DNA of 64,000 nucleotides from Phycisphaerae bacterium (GCA_017999985.1 JAGNKU010000008.1:1-64000); one strand, 5' to 3'; counted from the stretch's first letter, positions 56,547 through 64,000 are shown. A program made the numbers and translations. The notes: generated by a model not told the origin, from the sequence alone.

Positions 56547-57257
56547 CTATCTGAAATAGGTGGCTGTCCCTATTATCCTCCTTGTTCCGGTCCGCGAGAG
56601 GACCGACAATGCCATCAGGCTTCCACCCAACACGAGACTGTCACACTCCGGAACCACTCCGAATCGAAAGTAATCCCAGCGCGCAAGACTCGCCCCTCCG
56701 TAGACTCCATCACCCCACCTCACGTCGGACTCGTAGAGAGACTCCCAGAATGCTCCGTAGATGACAGGCTCCCCATTGATTGAAAGTACGTAGCTCCTCA
56801 TGTCCACGGACTCAAGTGCGAACGAGTGTGGAATACCCGGCTCGAAGGCAGCAACAACTCCAGGCTCAAAAGAACTCAGGATCTCAGTGCGACTGAGCTT
56901 GAAGCCGACCGCCCACTGATCGTCGGAGAACACCGCCACGCTCGGGTCGTAATAGCCGACCAACTCTTCAACCAAGATGCGCCATTCCAGAAGAAAACTC
57001 TCCCCTGCCTCGGGGTCGAGTCCGCCATTCATCGGCATCACGTAGTAATCCTGAATGCCGACGCTCGCGGTTCCGTCCATAATGAGCCAGCCGTCTTCAA
57101 GCGAGCGCTGATCGCCGCCGTAGCGGGTGACGCGCTCCCAACCCTCCTCTTCCGGAAACTGCCCGTTGGCCGGCTCGTACTCGATCCAGTACGGGCTCGC
57201 CCGGGCGGCCGTCACCGCCAGCAGCAATGTCGCCGTCACGCTCAACACACGCCGCAT
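56547..57257 (-). CDS. Secreted PEP-CTERM-like protein with an altered C-terminus
   Basis: A 236-aa protein with a signal peptide (RRVLSVTATLLLAVTAARA), a beta-sandwich-like body (YYVMPMNGGLDP, FLLEWRILVEELVG, WDYFRFGVV), and a C-terminal segment VPECDSLVLGGSLMALSVLS followed by RTGTRR. This has the layout of a PEP-CTERM anchor (V-P-E-P, hydrophobic helix, Arg cluster), although Pro is Cys in the motif. After the Arg cluster the frame runs on for nine residues (IIGTATYFR), mostly encoded by a dispersed 19-nt repeat that also brings it to its stop. A strong AGGAGGAT Shine-Dalgarno precedes the ATG at 57257. Probably an exported surface protein. Confidence 0.72.
   Translation of the reverse strand: MRRVLSVTATLLLAVTAARASPYWIEYEPANGQFPEEEGWERVTRYGGDQRSLEDGWLIMDGTASVGIQDYYVMPMNGGLDPEAGESFLLEWRILVEELVGYYDPSVAVFSDDQWAVGFKLSRTEILSSFEPGVVAAFEPGIPHSFALESVDMRSYVLSINGEPVIYGAFWESLYESDVRWGDGVYGGASLARWDYFRFGVVPECDSLVLGGSLMALSVLSRTGTRRIIGTATYFR
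56553..56571 (+). repeat. Dispersed 19-nt element, copy 2
   Basis: GAAATAGGTGGCTGTCCCT, the reverse complement of the copy at 46873-46891. It lies inside the last codons of the PEP-CTERM-like gene and encodes GTATYF of its final residues. Confidence 0.7.
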
Positions 57258-57594
57258 GCCGATCCTCCTTGCTCTGCGCGCCAGCCGCGCCGGCATCCCC
57301 AGCCGGCCGGCCGCGCGCTGCCTCATGCTCTGCCACGACGCCGGGACAAACACGCGTCTCGTGGCCGCGCTCCGACGCCCGCGACGGACGCGCACCGCGA
57401 GCGCCGGCAAGCGAGTTGCCCTCAATCAGTTATAGCCCTCCAGCACCGGCCGCCGCCAACGTGGCGACCGTCCCGCCCGACCCCACCGTCAATATCCCCG
57501 CCACGCAACACGCCGGGCGTGATTTCGTCGCCCCTGGGGTCCCGTCGTCATGCGGCCAGCAGCACGCAGGCAGTGCCGACCGATAACCACGAGC
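57258..57594 (-). other. Long 5' leader of the PEP-CTERM-like gene
   Basis: 337 bp between the predicted promoter and the ATG at 57257. The minus-strand frame is open for 56 codons upstream of the ATG, but that stretch is Arg/Ala-rich and does not look translated. Nothing else was recognised. Confidence 0.4.
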
Positions 57595-57623
57595 ATTCTA
57601 CATCGCACGCGCGGCATGGACAA
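57595..57623 (-). promoter_or_regulatory. Sigma70-like promoter upstream of the PEP-CTERM-like gene
   Basis: Minus strand TTGTCC (57623-57618), exactly 17 bp, TAGAAT (57600-57595). Matches at 4/6 and 5/6. It would start a transcript near 57588. Confidence 0.5.
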
Positions 57624-57688
57624 CAGAAAAAGAGCGGCGACACCGCAATGCAGCGCGCCGTCAGCAAGAGGACGCGGTGCAGGCCTGC

Positions 57689-58672
57689 TCAGGTGCGCAC
57701 ATGCGACGCCGCCAGGGCGCGCAGCTCGGCGACCTGCGGCAGCGTCAGCGGGCGGCCGGCGGCCGCGAGGTTGCACGCGACTTGCGCGCGGTTGCGGAAG
57801 CCGGGGATGACACACGCGACGCGCTCGTGGGCGAGGACGTATTGCAGTGCGACGCGCGCCAGGTCCTCGGTACGCGCCCCATGGCGGGTCTTGATCTGGT
57901 CGACCAGCCCGTTGACTTTCGCGATACCGGCGGCGGAGAAGCGCTCCTGCGACGCGCGGAAGTCGCCGGGCTCGAATTGCGGCGGCTTTTTCGCGTCGTA
58001 CTTGCCGAGCAGCAGGCCCTGGCTGAGCGGGCTGAACGCGACGAAGGACATCTCGTGCGTCTTGAGCAGCTCGGCCACGGGGCCGCCGGGTCGGATGAAC
58101 TGGTCGTCGAGCAGGTGGGCCCAGCTTTGCAGGACAGTGGGGCGGATGCGTGGGACGAGGCGCTGGAAATCGGCGGCGGAGTACGCGGACAGGCCGATGA
58201 TCCGAATCTTGCCTTCGCGCTGCAAGCGTTGCATGGCGTCGATGGCCTCGTCGAGATAGCGATCATCAGGTCCGAAGTCGCCGTGGTGGAAGTAGTAGAT
58301 GTCGAGCACATCGGTCTGCAGGTTGTGGAGGGACTGCTCGCACTGGTGGCGGATGTGCAGGGCCTCGTACGCGTGCGCCGCCGTGCCGGGGAAATGGCCG
58401 ACCTTGCTGACGATGAGCACGTCCTGGCGGCGGGGGCCGAGCGCGCGGGCGAGCAGCCGTTCGGCGCGGCCGTTGCCGTAGCAGTCGGCGTTGTCGAAGT
58501 GGTTGACGCCGGCGTCGAGGGCGGCATGGACGGCGCGGATGGCCTCGTCCTCGTCGACGTTGGCCCAGCCGTTGGGGACGCCGTCGATCCAGTTGAGGCC
58601 GCCGAGCGTCCAGCAGCCGAGGCTGATTTCGGAGACCTGGAGGTCGCTGCGGCCAAGGGGGCGGTATTGCAT
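57689..58672 (-). CDS. Aldo/keto reductase
   Basis: A 327-aa NAD(P)H-dependent oxidoreductase with the TIM-barrel aldo/keto reductase fold. The catalytic tetrad is visible: Asp and Tyr in HFDNADCYGNG, Lys in VLIVSKVGHF, and His in YYFHHGDFG. The start segment YRPLGRSDLQVSEISLGCWTLGG and the cofactor end VIPGFRNRAQVACNLAAAG are typical of the YghZ/Tas-like group. The substrate cannot be told. The ATG at 58672 gives the canonical N-terminus MQYRPLGRSDL. Divergent from the GH18 gene; the 237 bp between them should contain both promoters. Confidence 0.92.
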   Translation of the reverse strand: MQYRPLGRSDLQVSEISLGCWTLGGLNWIDGVPNGWANVDEDEAIRAVHAALDAGVNHFDNADCYGNGRAERLLARALGPRRQDVLIVSKVGHFPGTAAHAYEALHIRHQCEQSLHNLQTDVLDIYYFHHGDFGPDDRYLDEAIDAMQRLQREGKIRIIGLSAYSAADFQRLVPRIRPTVLQSWAHLLDDQFIRPGGPVAELLKTHEMSFVAFSPLSQGLLLGKYDAKKPPQFEPGDFRASQERFSAAGIAKVNGLVDQIKTRHGARTEDLARVALQYVLAHERVACVIPGFRNRAQVACNLAAAGRPLTLPQVAELRALAASHVRT

Positions 58673-58909
58673 GGCGGGCTCCTGTCGGTGGATCTCGAAC
58701 GCCGGCGGCGACGCAGACCACGTCGCCGGGTGGATGACCGGTACAGAGAATACCGGCGGCGAGGGGACAGGTCGATTGTCGCCGTGCCGATGATGGGGGT
58801 GGGCGTCCGCACAAGGCGATACGTGGCTGCCGGGCCGGAATCCAGTTGCAGCGGCCGGTGGCACGCGCCTAACGTATTATGGAGCCTGATGTGCGAGGTG
58901 ACCTGTAAG

Positions 58910-60268
58910 ATGATGCGACGATCAGTGGTGCTGGCGGTGGCGTTCCTGGGGGCGGCCGGTGCCCCGGCTGAGGGTGAGCAACAGCCGATAAGTCTGCACC
59001 AGCTCGCCTGGCAGGCCCACCGCGACACGCCGACGTCGCCGGACCTGATCGGCGCGCGTGGCGAGACGCCGGTGCCGCTCCAGCCGCGGACGGGTACGTC
59101 GTATCCGTGCTCGACGGTCTTCGGTTATCTGCCCTATTGGGAAAGCTCGGCGAACCTGCAGTACGGCCGGCTGACGCACATCGCGTGCTTCTCGGTCGAG
59201 GTGAACAGCAACGGCACGCTCGGCAACGACCATGGCTGGCCGTGGACCGCGCTGATCAACACGGCACACGAGAACGGTGTGAAGGTGGTTCTGGTTGCCA
59301 CGCTGTTCGACAACGCGGCGATTAACACGCTGATCAACAACACGACGTACAAGAACGCGTTTTTCGCGAACCTGAAAAGCAAGATGCTGGAGGGCACCGC
59401 GGACGGCGTGAACATCGATTTCGAGCCGGGCGGCAGCGGCAGCACGAGCTGGCAGACGCAGATGCACACGTTCATGGCCGAGCTGACCGCGTATTTCCAC
59501 GCGCAGGTGCCGGGCAGCGAGGTGACGATCGCGGGGCCGGCGGTGAACTGGAGCGGCAACTGGAACCTGCTCGGCATCGCCAACGGCTGCGACGGCATCT
59601 TCATCATGGGCTATGCGTTCTGGGGGAGCTGGAGCACGACGTCCGGGCCGAATGCGCCGCTGACCGGCGGCACGTACAACATCACGAACACGGTGCTGAC
59701 GCAGTATGGCGTGGTCACGCAGAACTGCCCAGAGAAGCTGATCCTGGGCGTGCCATACTACGGGCATCACTGGACGACGGTGTCGTCCGCGCCGCGCGCG
59801 ACGGTGCTGGACTTCATCAGCTCGACGCGCTTCTACAACGACGAGCCGAATTCGCAGACATACGGGGTGTTGTGGGACGCGACGTCGCAGACGCCGTGGT
59901 ATCGCTGGCTGGACGGCTCGACGTGGCACCAGGTGTGGTTCGACAACGCGACGAGCCTGGGGTTGAAGTATGACCTCGCGCTGGATCACGGGCTCCAGGG
60001 CGTGGGGATGTGGGCGCTGAACTACGACGGTGCGCGGACCGAGCTCTGGGACCTGATCGCGGCGAAGATCGGCGAGTGCTACCTGGTGGCCGATTTCAAC
60101 GGCGACGGCCACGTGACGTGGGCGGACATCGGGCCGCTGCTGTACTGCCTGCGCGGGCCGGGCGTGACGTACGCGGCGGGGCACCTGTGCATCGCGGGCG
60201 ACAGCGACGAGGACGCGGACGTGGACCTGGCGGACCTCGCGCTGGTGCAGAGGCTATTCCGGCCGTAG
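58910..60268 (+). CDS. Secreted glycoside hydrolase family 18 protein with dockerin-like tail
   Basis: A 452-aa protein. Signal peptide MMRRSVVLAVAFLGAAGAPA; then a GH18 domain at about residues 68-385 with FGYLPYWESS, the catalytic DGVNIDFE (165-172, Glu172 as acid), GCDGIFIMGYAFWGSWS, ILGVPYYGHHW and GVGMWALNYDG. This group includes chitinases and spore-cortex/peptidoglycan endo-N-acetylglucosaminidases. The C-terminal 60 residues hold two dockerin-type calcium loops: DFNGDGHVTWADIGPLLYCL and DSDEDADVDLADLALVQRLF. Starts possible at 58889, 58910 or 58913; 58910 has GAGGTGAC upstream and a complete signal peptide. Confidence 0.9.
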   Translation: MMRRSVVLAVAFLGAAGAPAEGEQQPISLHQLAWQAHRDTPTSPDLIGARGETPVPLQPRTGTSYPCSTVFGYLPYWESSANLQYGRLTHIACFSVEVNSNGTLGNDHGWPWTALINTAHENGVKVVLVATLFDNAAINTLINNTTYKNAFFANLKSKMLEGTADGVNIDFEPGGSGSTSWQTQMHTFMAELTAYFHAQVPGSEVTIAGPAVNWSGNWNLLGIANGCDGIFIMGYAFWGSWSTTSGPNAPLTGGTYNITNTVLTQYGVVTQNCPEKLILGVPYYGHHWTTVSSAPRATVLDFISSTRFYNDEPNSQTYGVLWDATSQTPWYRWLDGSTWHQVWFDNATSLGLKYDLALDHGLQGVGMWALNYDGARTELWDLIAAKIGECYLVADFNGDGHVTWADIGPLLYCLRGPGVTYAAGHLCIAGDSDEDADVDLADLALVQRLFRP

Positions 60269-60276
60269 GGCCGGAA
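60257..60276 (+). terminator. Hairpin across the GH18 stop codon, no T tract
   Basis: TTCCGGCC (60257-60264) and GGCCGGAA (60269-60276) form an 8-bp stem with a 4-nt loop containing the TAG. There is no following T run, so it may protect the mRNA end rather than terminate. Confidence 0.4.
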
Positions 60277-60676
60277 GCCACGAAGGGAAGCGACGGAGCG
60301 AGGAAGTCGGAACCCCACGCGGCAGCGCCGGGCCCACGCAGCGCGATGCGTGCTGGGACATGCACACGTCTCCCGCAACCCGCTCGTTGGCGCTCGGGGC
60401 TCTGATTCGTGTGACACCGGCGTACCCGGCCAACTCCCCTCCCTTCCAGGGAGGGGGCAGGGGGAGGGTTGGCCGTGACCCGCTGGCAAACGCGTTTTGA
60501 ACGCCGGGACTCCGTTGTTATCCTGATGGGCAGAGGGTCTGCATCTGTGAAGTGCCCCCAATCGGCCCCGCGCGAGCGCCGCCGGGAGGAGAAGAATCGT
60601 GCCTGACACCTGCCGAACGATGATTGTGCCGTGTGCCTTGGTGGTGCTCCCTACGGATGCCCCGGCGAACCACGCA
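60277..60676. other. 400-bp gene-free stretch with repeats and a GC-rich hairpin
   Basis: No gene is supported. At 60277-60310 there is a GCCACGAAGGGAAGCGACGG-type quasi-periodic run. At 60436-60456, CCCCTCCCT and AGGGAGGGG form a 9-bp stem with a 3-nt loop, followed by more G-rich sequence. Similar 'accacgaagg' and 'ctcccctccctt' elements occur in many environmental genomes. Confidence 0.55.
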
Positions 60677-61447
60677 CTATGGCGACGGCGAAGCCGCACC
60701 ATCGACGATGGTCGGCGGCTGTCCCCGCGCGCGTTCGTACGCCTCCCGGAATCGCTCCAACTCACGTGCAAACTCCGCCGCCGAGAAGTGCTTGACCTCG
60801 CCGCCGACGTACAGCACACAACAATCGCCGTCTTCGTGATTCGTCGGCCGGTCGTACGCCAGGATCCAGTTCCACGGGTCTTGGCGACTCAAGCCCGAGA
60901 CGTACAGGTAGTCTGTATTCCCGGGCCCAGCCACCGACGACGAGAACGGACAGTGCAACTGCATCTCGGTCACGAACCCCTGCTCGAATAGCGGTGTCAG
61001 GTCTGGCGGATATGTACCGTTGTCATCGTAATAATCACGCAATGCGTGACCAATAGCTCTTAGATTAGCGCGGCACACAGGCAGTATCTGCCCGAACAGA
61101 AAGGAGCTGACCAGCGGCCAGAAAGCGATCGTAGAGAACAACCCCAGTCCCGCGCCGATCAGCGCCCGCCACTTGCCGTCGTATGTCTTTGGGCGCCAGA
61201 TCGCGAGCACGGCGCTCCACACGCCGACAATCACCGCGAGTCCACCCACAACGACGGGCGCCAGTCGGAAGATGTCAACGAAGAACGGCCAGACTACCAG
61301 CAACGGCAGGCTCGCAATCCCCAGCCACAGCGCCGCGGTAGCCCCGCCCTCGTGGATTTCATCCCGCAGCCAGCTCTCCCCGTTGCGTTCCGTGATCGGC
61401 CCCGGCAAGACGGGCGGAAGCACAGGTGTGGGATTATCCGCGCACAT
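60677..61447 (-). CDS. Membrane protein with pseudopilin-like soluble domain
   Basis: A 256-aa protein with three predicted membrane segments (about residues 37-57, 62-84 and 95-120). A C-terminal soluble domain begins CRANLRAIGHALRDYYDDNG and continues TYPPDLTPLFEQGFVTEMQLHCPFSS. That pattern (C-x-x-N-L-x-x-I-G-x-A-L-x-x-Y...YPPDL...C-P) is the mature-domain signature of planctomycete pseudopilin/DUF1559-type proteins. Here it follows a multi-helix domain instead of a type IV pilin N-terminus. Two late Cys (GDCCVLYVGG) may form disulphides. Function unknown; the pilin-like part might mediate assembly. Confidence 0.6.
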   Translation of the reverse strand: MCADNPTPVLPPVLPGPITERNGESWLRDEIHEGGATAALWLGIASLPLLVVWPFFVDIFRLAPVVVGGLAVIVGVWSAVLAIWRPKTYDGKWRALIGAGLGLFSTIAFWPLVSSFLFGQILPVCRANLRAIGHALRDYYDDNGTYPPDLTPLFEQGFVTEMQLHCPFSSSVAGPGNTDYLYVSGLSRQDPWNWILAYDRPTNHEDGDCCVLYVGGEVKHFSAAEFARELERFREAYERARGQPPTIVDGAASPSP

Positions 61448-61497
61448 CAGGCCGCTCCTGTTCGCAGAACGCCGCGGCGCCGGTCACATCCGCACCC

Positions 61498-61538
61498 CCT
61501 TGGTGTCTTCGCGCCTTCGTGGTGCTCCTACTTCGTCA
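61498..61538. repeat. Quasi-periodic intergenic repeat
   Basis: Reads CCTTGGTGTCTTCGCGCCTT then CGTGGTG; the complement has the CACGAAGGCGCGAAGAC pattern known as a dispersed element in many bacterial genomes. It runs into the 3' end of the fumarase beta-subunit gene and covers its stop codon region. Confidence 0.5.
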
Positions 61539-62160
61539 GCAGCGCGCGGAGCTTTGCATCCGACTGCGCCTGCACCTGGTCGTGCAGGCTCTGCCCGTGG
61601 CTGTCCATCGTCACCACGCACGGGAAGTCCTCGACGCGAATCTGCCAGAACGCCTCCGGCACGCCGAAGTCCAGCTTGTGCACCGCGAGCACCTCTTTCA
61701 CGCTCTCGGCGATGAGCGTCGCCGCCCCGCCGATCGCGTGCAGGTACACCGCCCCGAACTTCTGGCAACCCGCCAGCGTCTTCGCCCCCATTCCACCCTT
61801 GCCGATCACCGCGCGCAAGCCGAAATGCTCGATCACGTCCGCCTGGTACGGCTCTTCGCGAATGCTCGTCGTCGGACCGGCGGCGACGAATTCATACTTT
61901 TCTGGCAGACCAGAGGCCTGCCCCACCCGCCGCACGACCGGCCCGCAGTGGTAGATCACCCCGCCCGCGAGCCCCGGCTTCAGCACGTCATAGACGGCGC
62001 GCTCGCTCGGCGGGCACGGGCCGGCGATGAAGCTCTCCTTCATGTACTTATGCGCCGCGTCCCGCCCGGTGAAGATCACGCCGGACAGCAGCACCTGGTC
62101 GCCAATCTTCAAGGCGCGGATATCCTTCTCACTGATCGGAACGCTCAGCTTCGTCGCCAT
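61528..62160 (-). CDS. fumB: Class I fumarate hydratase, beta subunit (C-terminal type)
   Basis: A 210-aa protein matching the C-terminal half of Fe-S fumarases and the TtdB-type beta subunit of L-tartrate dehydratase. Typical segments are LSGVIFTGRDAAHKYM, VIYHCGPVV, AAGPTTSIREEPYQADVI, VIGKGGMGAKTL, and YLHAIGGAATLIAESV near residue 150. With the alpha subunit upstream it would form the oxygen-sensitive [4Fe-4S] enzyme that converts fumarate to malate. The two-subunit form is common in strict anaerobes and many planctomycetes. The symbol is given for the subunit role; tartrate dehydratase activity cannot be excluded. Confidence 0.88.
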   Translation of the reverse strand: MATKLSVPISEKDIRALKIGDQVLLSGVIFTGRDAAHKYMKESFIAGPCPPSERAVYDVLKPGLAGGVIYHCGPVVRRVGQASGLPEKYEFVAAGPTTSIREEPYQADVIEHFGLRAVIGKGGMGAKTLAGCQKFGAVYLHAIGGAATLIAESVKEVLAVHKLDFGVPEAFWQIRVEDFPCVVTMDSHGQSLHDQVQAQSDAKLRALLTK

Positions 62161-62181
62161 CGCATAGCCTCTGCATGAAAC

Positions 62182-62308
62182 GTAACAAGGTGCGCAGGTA
62201 ACAAAGTAACAACGGGGGCCCGTCTGGCCTCAACACCGTTACCTCGCCCGCAGCACGTCAGATCGCCACCAACGCTCACTTTGTTACCTTGTTACTTTGT
62301 CACCTTGT
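62182..62308. repeat. Inverted 'GTAACAAGG' repeat array between the fumarase subunit genes
   Basis: The left part (62182-62213) contains GTAACAAGGTGCGCAGGTAA and CAAAGTAACAA. The right part (62278-62308) is largely its reverse complement, TTTGTTACCTTGTTACTTTG then TCACCTTGT. Within each arm a GTAACAA(G)G unit of about 8-10 nt recurs. A folded RNA would hold a long imperfect stem. Confidence 0.75.
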
Positions 62309-62346
62309 CGCTCGCGGGCGCCTTCACAGTGCGGCTGGGTCACGCC

Positions 62347-63225
62347 CTACGTCGGTGCTGTAATCTCCACCTTCCCGTTCCTGACGGTCATGAGCTTCCG
62401 CCGATCCGCCCAGCACATGTACGCGATCGACACGAAGAAGCTCGCCGGCAACCGATGCAACTCGGCCATTTTCACCGCCAGCACCGTCGTCTTGCCGCCG
62501 AAGCCCATCGGCCCGATGCCGAGCTCGTTGATCTCGCGCAGGAGCTGCTTTTCGAGCGCGTCAAGCTCCGGGTTCGGATTGCTGTCGCCCAGCGGGCGGA
62601 AGAGCTGCTCCTTCGCCTTGATCACCCCGGTCGCGCGGTCGCCGCCGATGCCCACGCCGAGGATGCCCGGCGCACAGCCAAAACCCTGCGCCTTGTTGGC
62701 CGCGTCGAGAACGGCTTTCCGCACGCCCTTGATGTCGCGACTGGCGGCAAACTCCGGCGACGGCACGCTGTACGTGACGCCACAGTTCTCCGACCCGCCG
62801 CCCTTGAGCATCAGCCCGATGCGCAGGTAGTCGTGCTCCCACTCGTCGAAGTGGATCGTCGGGAAATCGATGCCGACGTTGTCGCCCGAGTTCTTGCCCG
62901 ACAACGCCGCGACCGCGTTCGGCCGCAGGAACGCCTGCTGCGTCGCGGCCCGCACGGCGGCTTCGATCTGCGTTCGCATGGCCCGCTGCGACCAGCCAAC
63001 CGGGTACCACACGTAGAAGTTCGGCGTACCCGTATCCTGGCAGATCGGGCGACCCTTCTCACGCGACATGCGCACGTTTTCCAGGATGGTCTGCAAGGCC
63101 CCGTGCGCCGCCGATCCCGCCGCCTCGCGCCCCAGCGCCGCGGTGACTGCCTGCTCGATGTCCGGCGACAGGTCCGTGGACGTGGAGTTGATCAGCTCGA
63201 TCACATGTTGGGTGATGTCTTCCAT
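62347..63225 (-). CDS. fumA: Class I fumarate hydratase, alpha subunit (N-terminal type)
   Basis: A 292-aa protein matching the N-terminal half of Fe-S fumarases and TtdA-type alpha subunits. Fe-S cluster cysteines lie in RPICQDTGTPNFYV, GGGSENCGVTYS and GFGCAPGILGVGIGGD. GPMGFGGKTTVLAVKM is near the end. The ATG at 63225 (MEDITQHVIELI) gives the standard N-terminus; 14 further codons upstream are open but not protein-like. It lies upstream of the beta-subunit gene, separated by 186 bp filled with inverted repeats, which is unusual for subunits of one enzyme. Confidence 0.88.
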   Translation of the reverse strand: MEDITQHVIELINSTSTDLSPDIEQAVTAALGREAAGSAAHGALQTILENVRMSREKGRPICQDTGTPNFYVWYPVGWSQRAMRTQIEAAVRAATQQAFLRPNAVAALSGKNSGDNVGIDFPTIHFDEWEHDYLRIGLMLKGGGSENCGVTYSVPSPEFAASRDIKGVRKAVLDAANKAQGFGCAPGILGVGIGGDRATGVIKAKEQLFRPLGDSNPNPELDALEKQLLREINELGIGPMGFGGKTTVLAVKMAELHRLPASFFVSIAYMCWADRRKLMTVRNGKVEITAPT

Positions 63226-63337
63226 AGCCACCTCGCGCCGAGCCCGGCCCGGCCATTCGCGCCCCACCGCCCATTATCCGGCCGGCGGAATTGCGGTCAA
63301 CCGCGCAATGGCGGCAGGATAGCGCTGCGGCCGGGGA

Positions 63338-63383
63338 GAGCAGAGCTCCGCTTCGCTGTCCTGGAGAAGAGTGAAGCTCTGCT
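63338..63383. repeat. Intergenic inverted repeat
   Basis: AGCAGAGCT (63338-63346) and AGCTCTGCT (63375-63383) are exact complements with a 28-nt loop that can pair further (GCTTC.../GTGAAGC). A second hairpin CACTGCTCTCGAGCAGTG lies at about 63401-63418. They sit between the fumarase alpha subunit start and the partial hydrolase stop, and could act as a transcription end for the latter. Confidence 0.5.
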
Positions 63384-63464
63384 TTGCGGTCCGCGTGCCA
63401 CTGCTCTCGAGCAGTGCCGCTACGGGCCCGCCCCCGTTACGGCACCGCGCAGTGCACGCAGCTC

Positions 63465-64000
63465 CTAACGTGCCGCGCGCGTGCGCTGTCCCCCGGGTAG
63501 CTCCTCGCACAGCAGCGGATACACCACCTTCGCGATGAACTGCGGCGACGTGCTGTCCGCGTGCAGGCCGTAGTATCCGTACGCCGCGTACTCCGACTTG
63601 TACGGGCGGTTCCGCAGCTTGCTCCGGTACCAGTCGCGCTTCGCGTTGTCCGCCTTCGCCGGCAGCGTGAAGCCGTACAGACCGGCGGCCGAGGTCTCCC
63701 CGTCCTTCCGATCGACCGAGCCCGTGATCGGCAACCCATAGCGCAGCAGCGGATCATCCGCCGAGTAGAAGCAGTACAGATGCCCATCGATCTTCTGCAT
63801 GGCCGCGCTCAGGTCGTAGTTGCGCGACAGCGCACTGCCCAGGAACACAACGGTCCCCACGCTCCGCTCTTTCGGCAACGCCTCCAGCGCCCACGTGGCG
63901 ATGCCCGTCCCCGCCGACAGCGCCACGATGTTCACCCGCCGGCCCGGGTACGCATCCATGTATTCTTCGATCCGCGCGGCAAGCCGGCGGGCCTGGCCCT
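63465..64000 (-). CDS. Alpha/beta-hydrolase-like protein (5' part outside window)
   Basis: The last 178 codons of a gene that continues past the window edge; the frame is open to base 64000. RLAARIEEYMDAYPGRRVNI leads into a nucleophile-elbow-like VALSAGTG, then TVVFLGSALSRNYDLSAAM and YCFYSADDPLLRYGLP. This is the arrangement of a small alpha/beta hydrolase with a Ser nucleophile (G-x-S-x-G variant A-L-S-A-G) and an Asp in SADDP. The GFTLPAKADNAKRDWYRSK and AAYGYYGLHADST segments near the end hold a possible catalytic His. The missing N-terminal part prevents family assignment; esterase or lipase-like activity is only inferred. Confidence 0.6.
   Translation of the reverse strand, partial: GQARRLAARIEEYMDAYPGRRVNIVALSAGTGIATWALEALPKERSVGTVVFLGSALSRNYDLSAAMQKIDGHLYCFYSADDPLLRYGLPITGSVDRKDGETSAAGLYGFTLPAKADNAKRDWYRSKLRNRPYKSEYAAYGYYGLHADSTSPQFIAKVVYPLLCEELPGGQRTRAAR

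Noticed and set aside
57677-58909. 411-codon upstream extension joining the GH18 protein to a longer N-terminus
   Set aside because: This stretch is antisense to a clear aldo/keto reductase gene; a normal signal peptide begins at 58910.
60436-60456. GC-rich 9-bp hairpin as a terminator
   Set aside because: No T tract on either strand and 170 bp from the GH18 stop codon; it fits a dispersed repeat better.

Overview
The window is GC-rich, densely coded bacterial chromosome. It most likely comes from a Planctomycetota member of the Phycisphaerae type. The reasons are several secreted proteins with dockerin-like D-x-N-x-D-G...GDINPFV tails, two tandem DUF1570-type metalloproteases, a DUF2330 protein, a PEP-CTERM-like protein, a predicted membrane protein with a pseudopilin-like domain, many exported proteins of unknown role, and TAGAAT/TATGCT-type -10 boxes. 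This assignment is inferred from gene content, with no database comparison. No rRNA, tRNA, CRISPR array or prophage is visible.

Layout. 1-3886 (+): end of a dockerin-tailed protein, an intrinsic terminator, and a large AsmA-like protein. 3903-12137 (-): an AlkP-superfamily hydrolase, rimO, a GT-C-like membrane glycosyltransferase, a CPBP protease and two DUF1570-like proteases. 12291-13988 (+): thiL-tsaE (GTGA overlap), a 66-aa lipoprotein and a terminator. 14251-26679 (+): eight exported amidohydrolase-family genes in one tightly packed operon. 27230-33779 (+): a 14-repeat propeller-like protein with a dockerin tail, a YbgC-like thioesterase, a cyclophilin and aconitase. 33784-39737 (-): DUF2330, HU, Lon, Hsp20 and a homocysteine methyltransferase-like protein. 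39830-46820 (mixed): M28 peptidase, RmuC, a HELLH aminopeptidase-like lipoprotein, a small membrane protein, a YpfJ-like metalloprotease, and a RAYT transposase with flanking repeats. 47204-54117: a glycerol-phosphate regulon. 54291-60268: a beta-helix-type lipoprotein with a recent 543-bp internal duplication, a PEP-CTERM-like protein, an aldo/keto reductase and a GH18 protein. 60677-64000 (-): a pseudopilin-like membrane protein, two-subunit class I fumarase, and a partial alpha/beta hydrolase.

Two systems stand out. First, the amidohydrolase operon encodes nine amidohydrolase modules, all exported. Only one (22644-23915) keeps a full set of plausible metal ligands (HxH, His, His, Asp). The other eight modules, in seven genes, keep the family's N-terminal strand and C-terminal cap signatures but lack the HxH metal site.

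Second, the glycerol-phosphate regulon comprises a GDPD lipoprotein, a GlpP antiterminator, and a divergent operon of glycerol-1-phosphate dehydrogenase, HAD phosphatase, GlpD and GlpT, joined by 4-bp ATGA overlaps. Between a good sigma70-like promoter and the first gene of that operon lies a strong intrinsic terminator with a T8 tract, placed as expected for a GlpP-controlled leader. Both enantiomers of glycerol phosphate would be converted to DHAP.

Repeats are a third theme. There are RAYT-associated elements, including one that supplies the last codons of a secreted protein gene, and several kinds of short quasi-periodic intergenic repeats.
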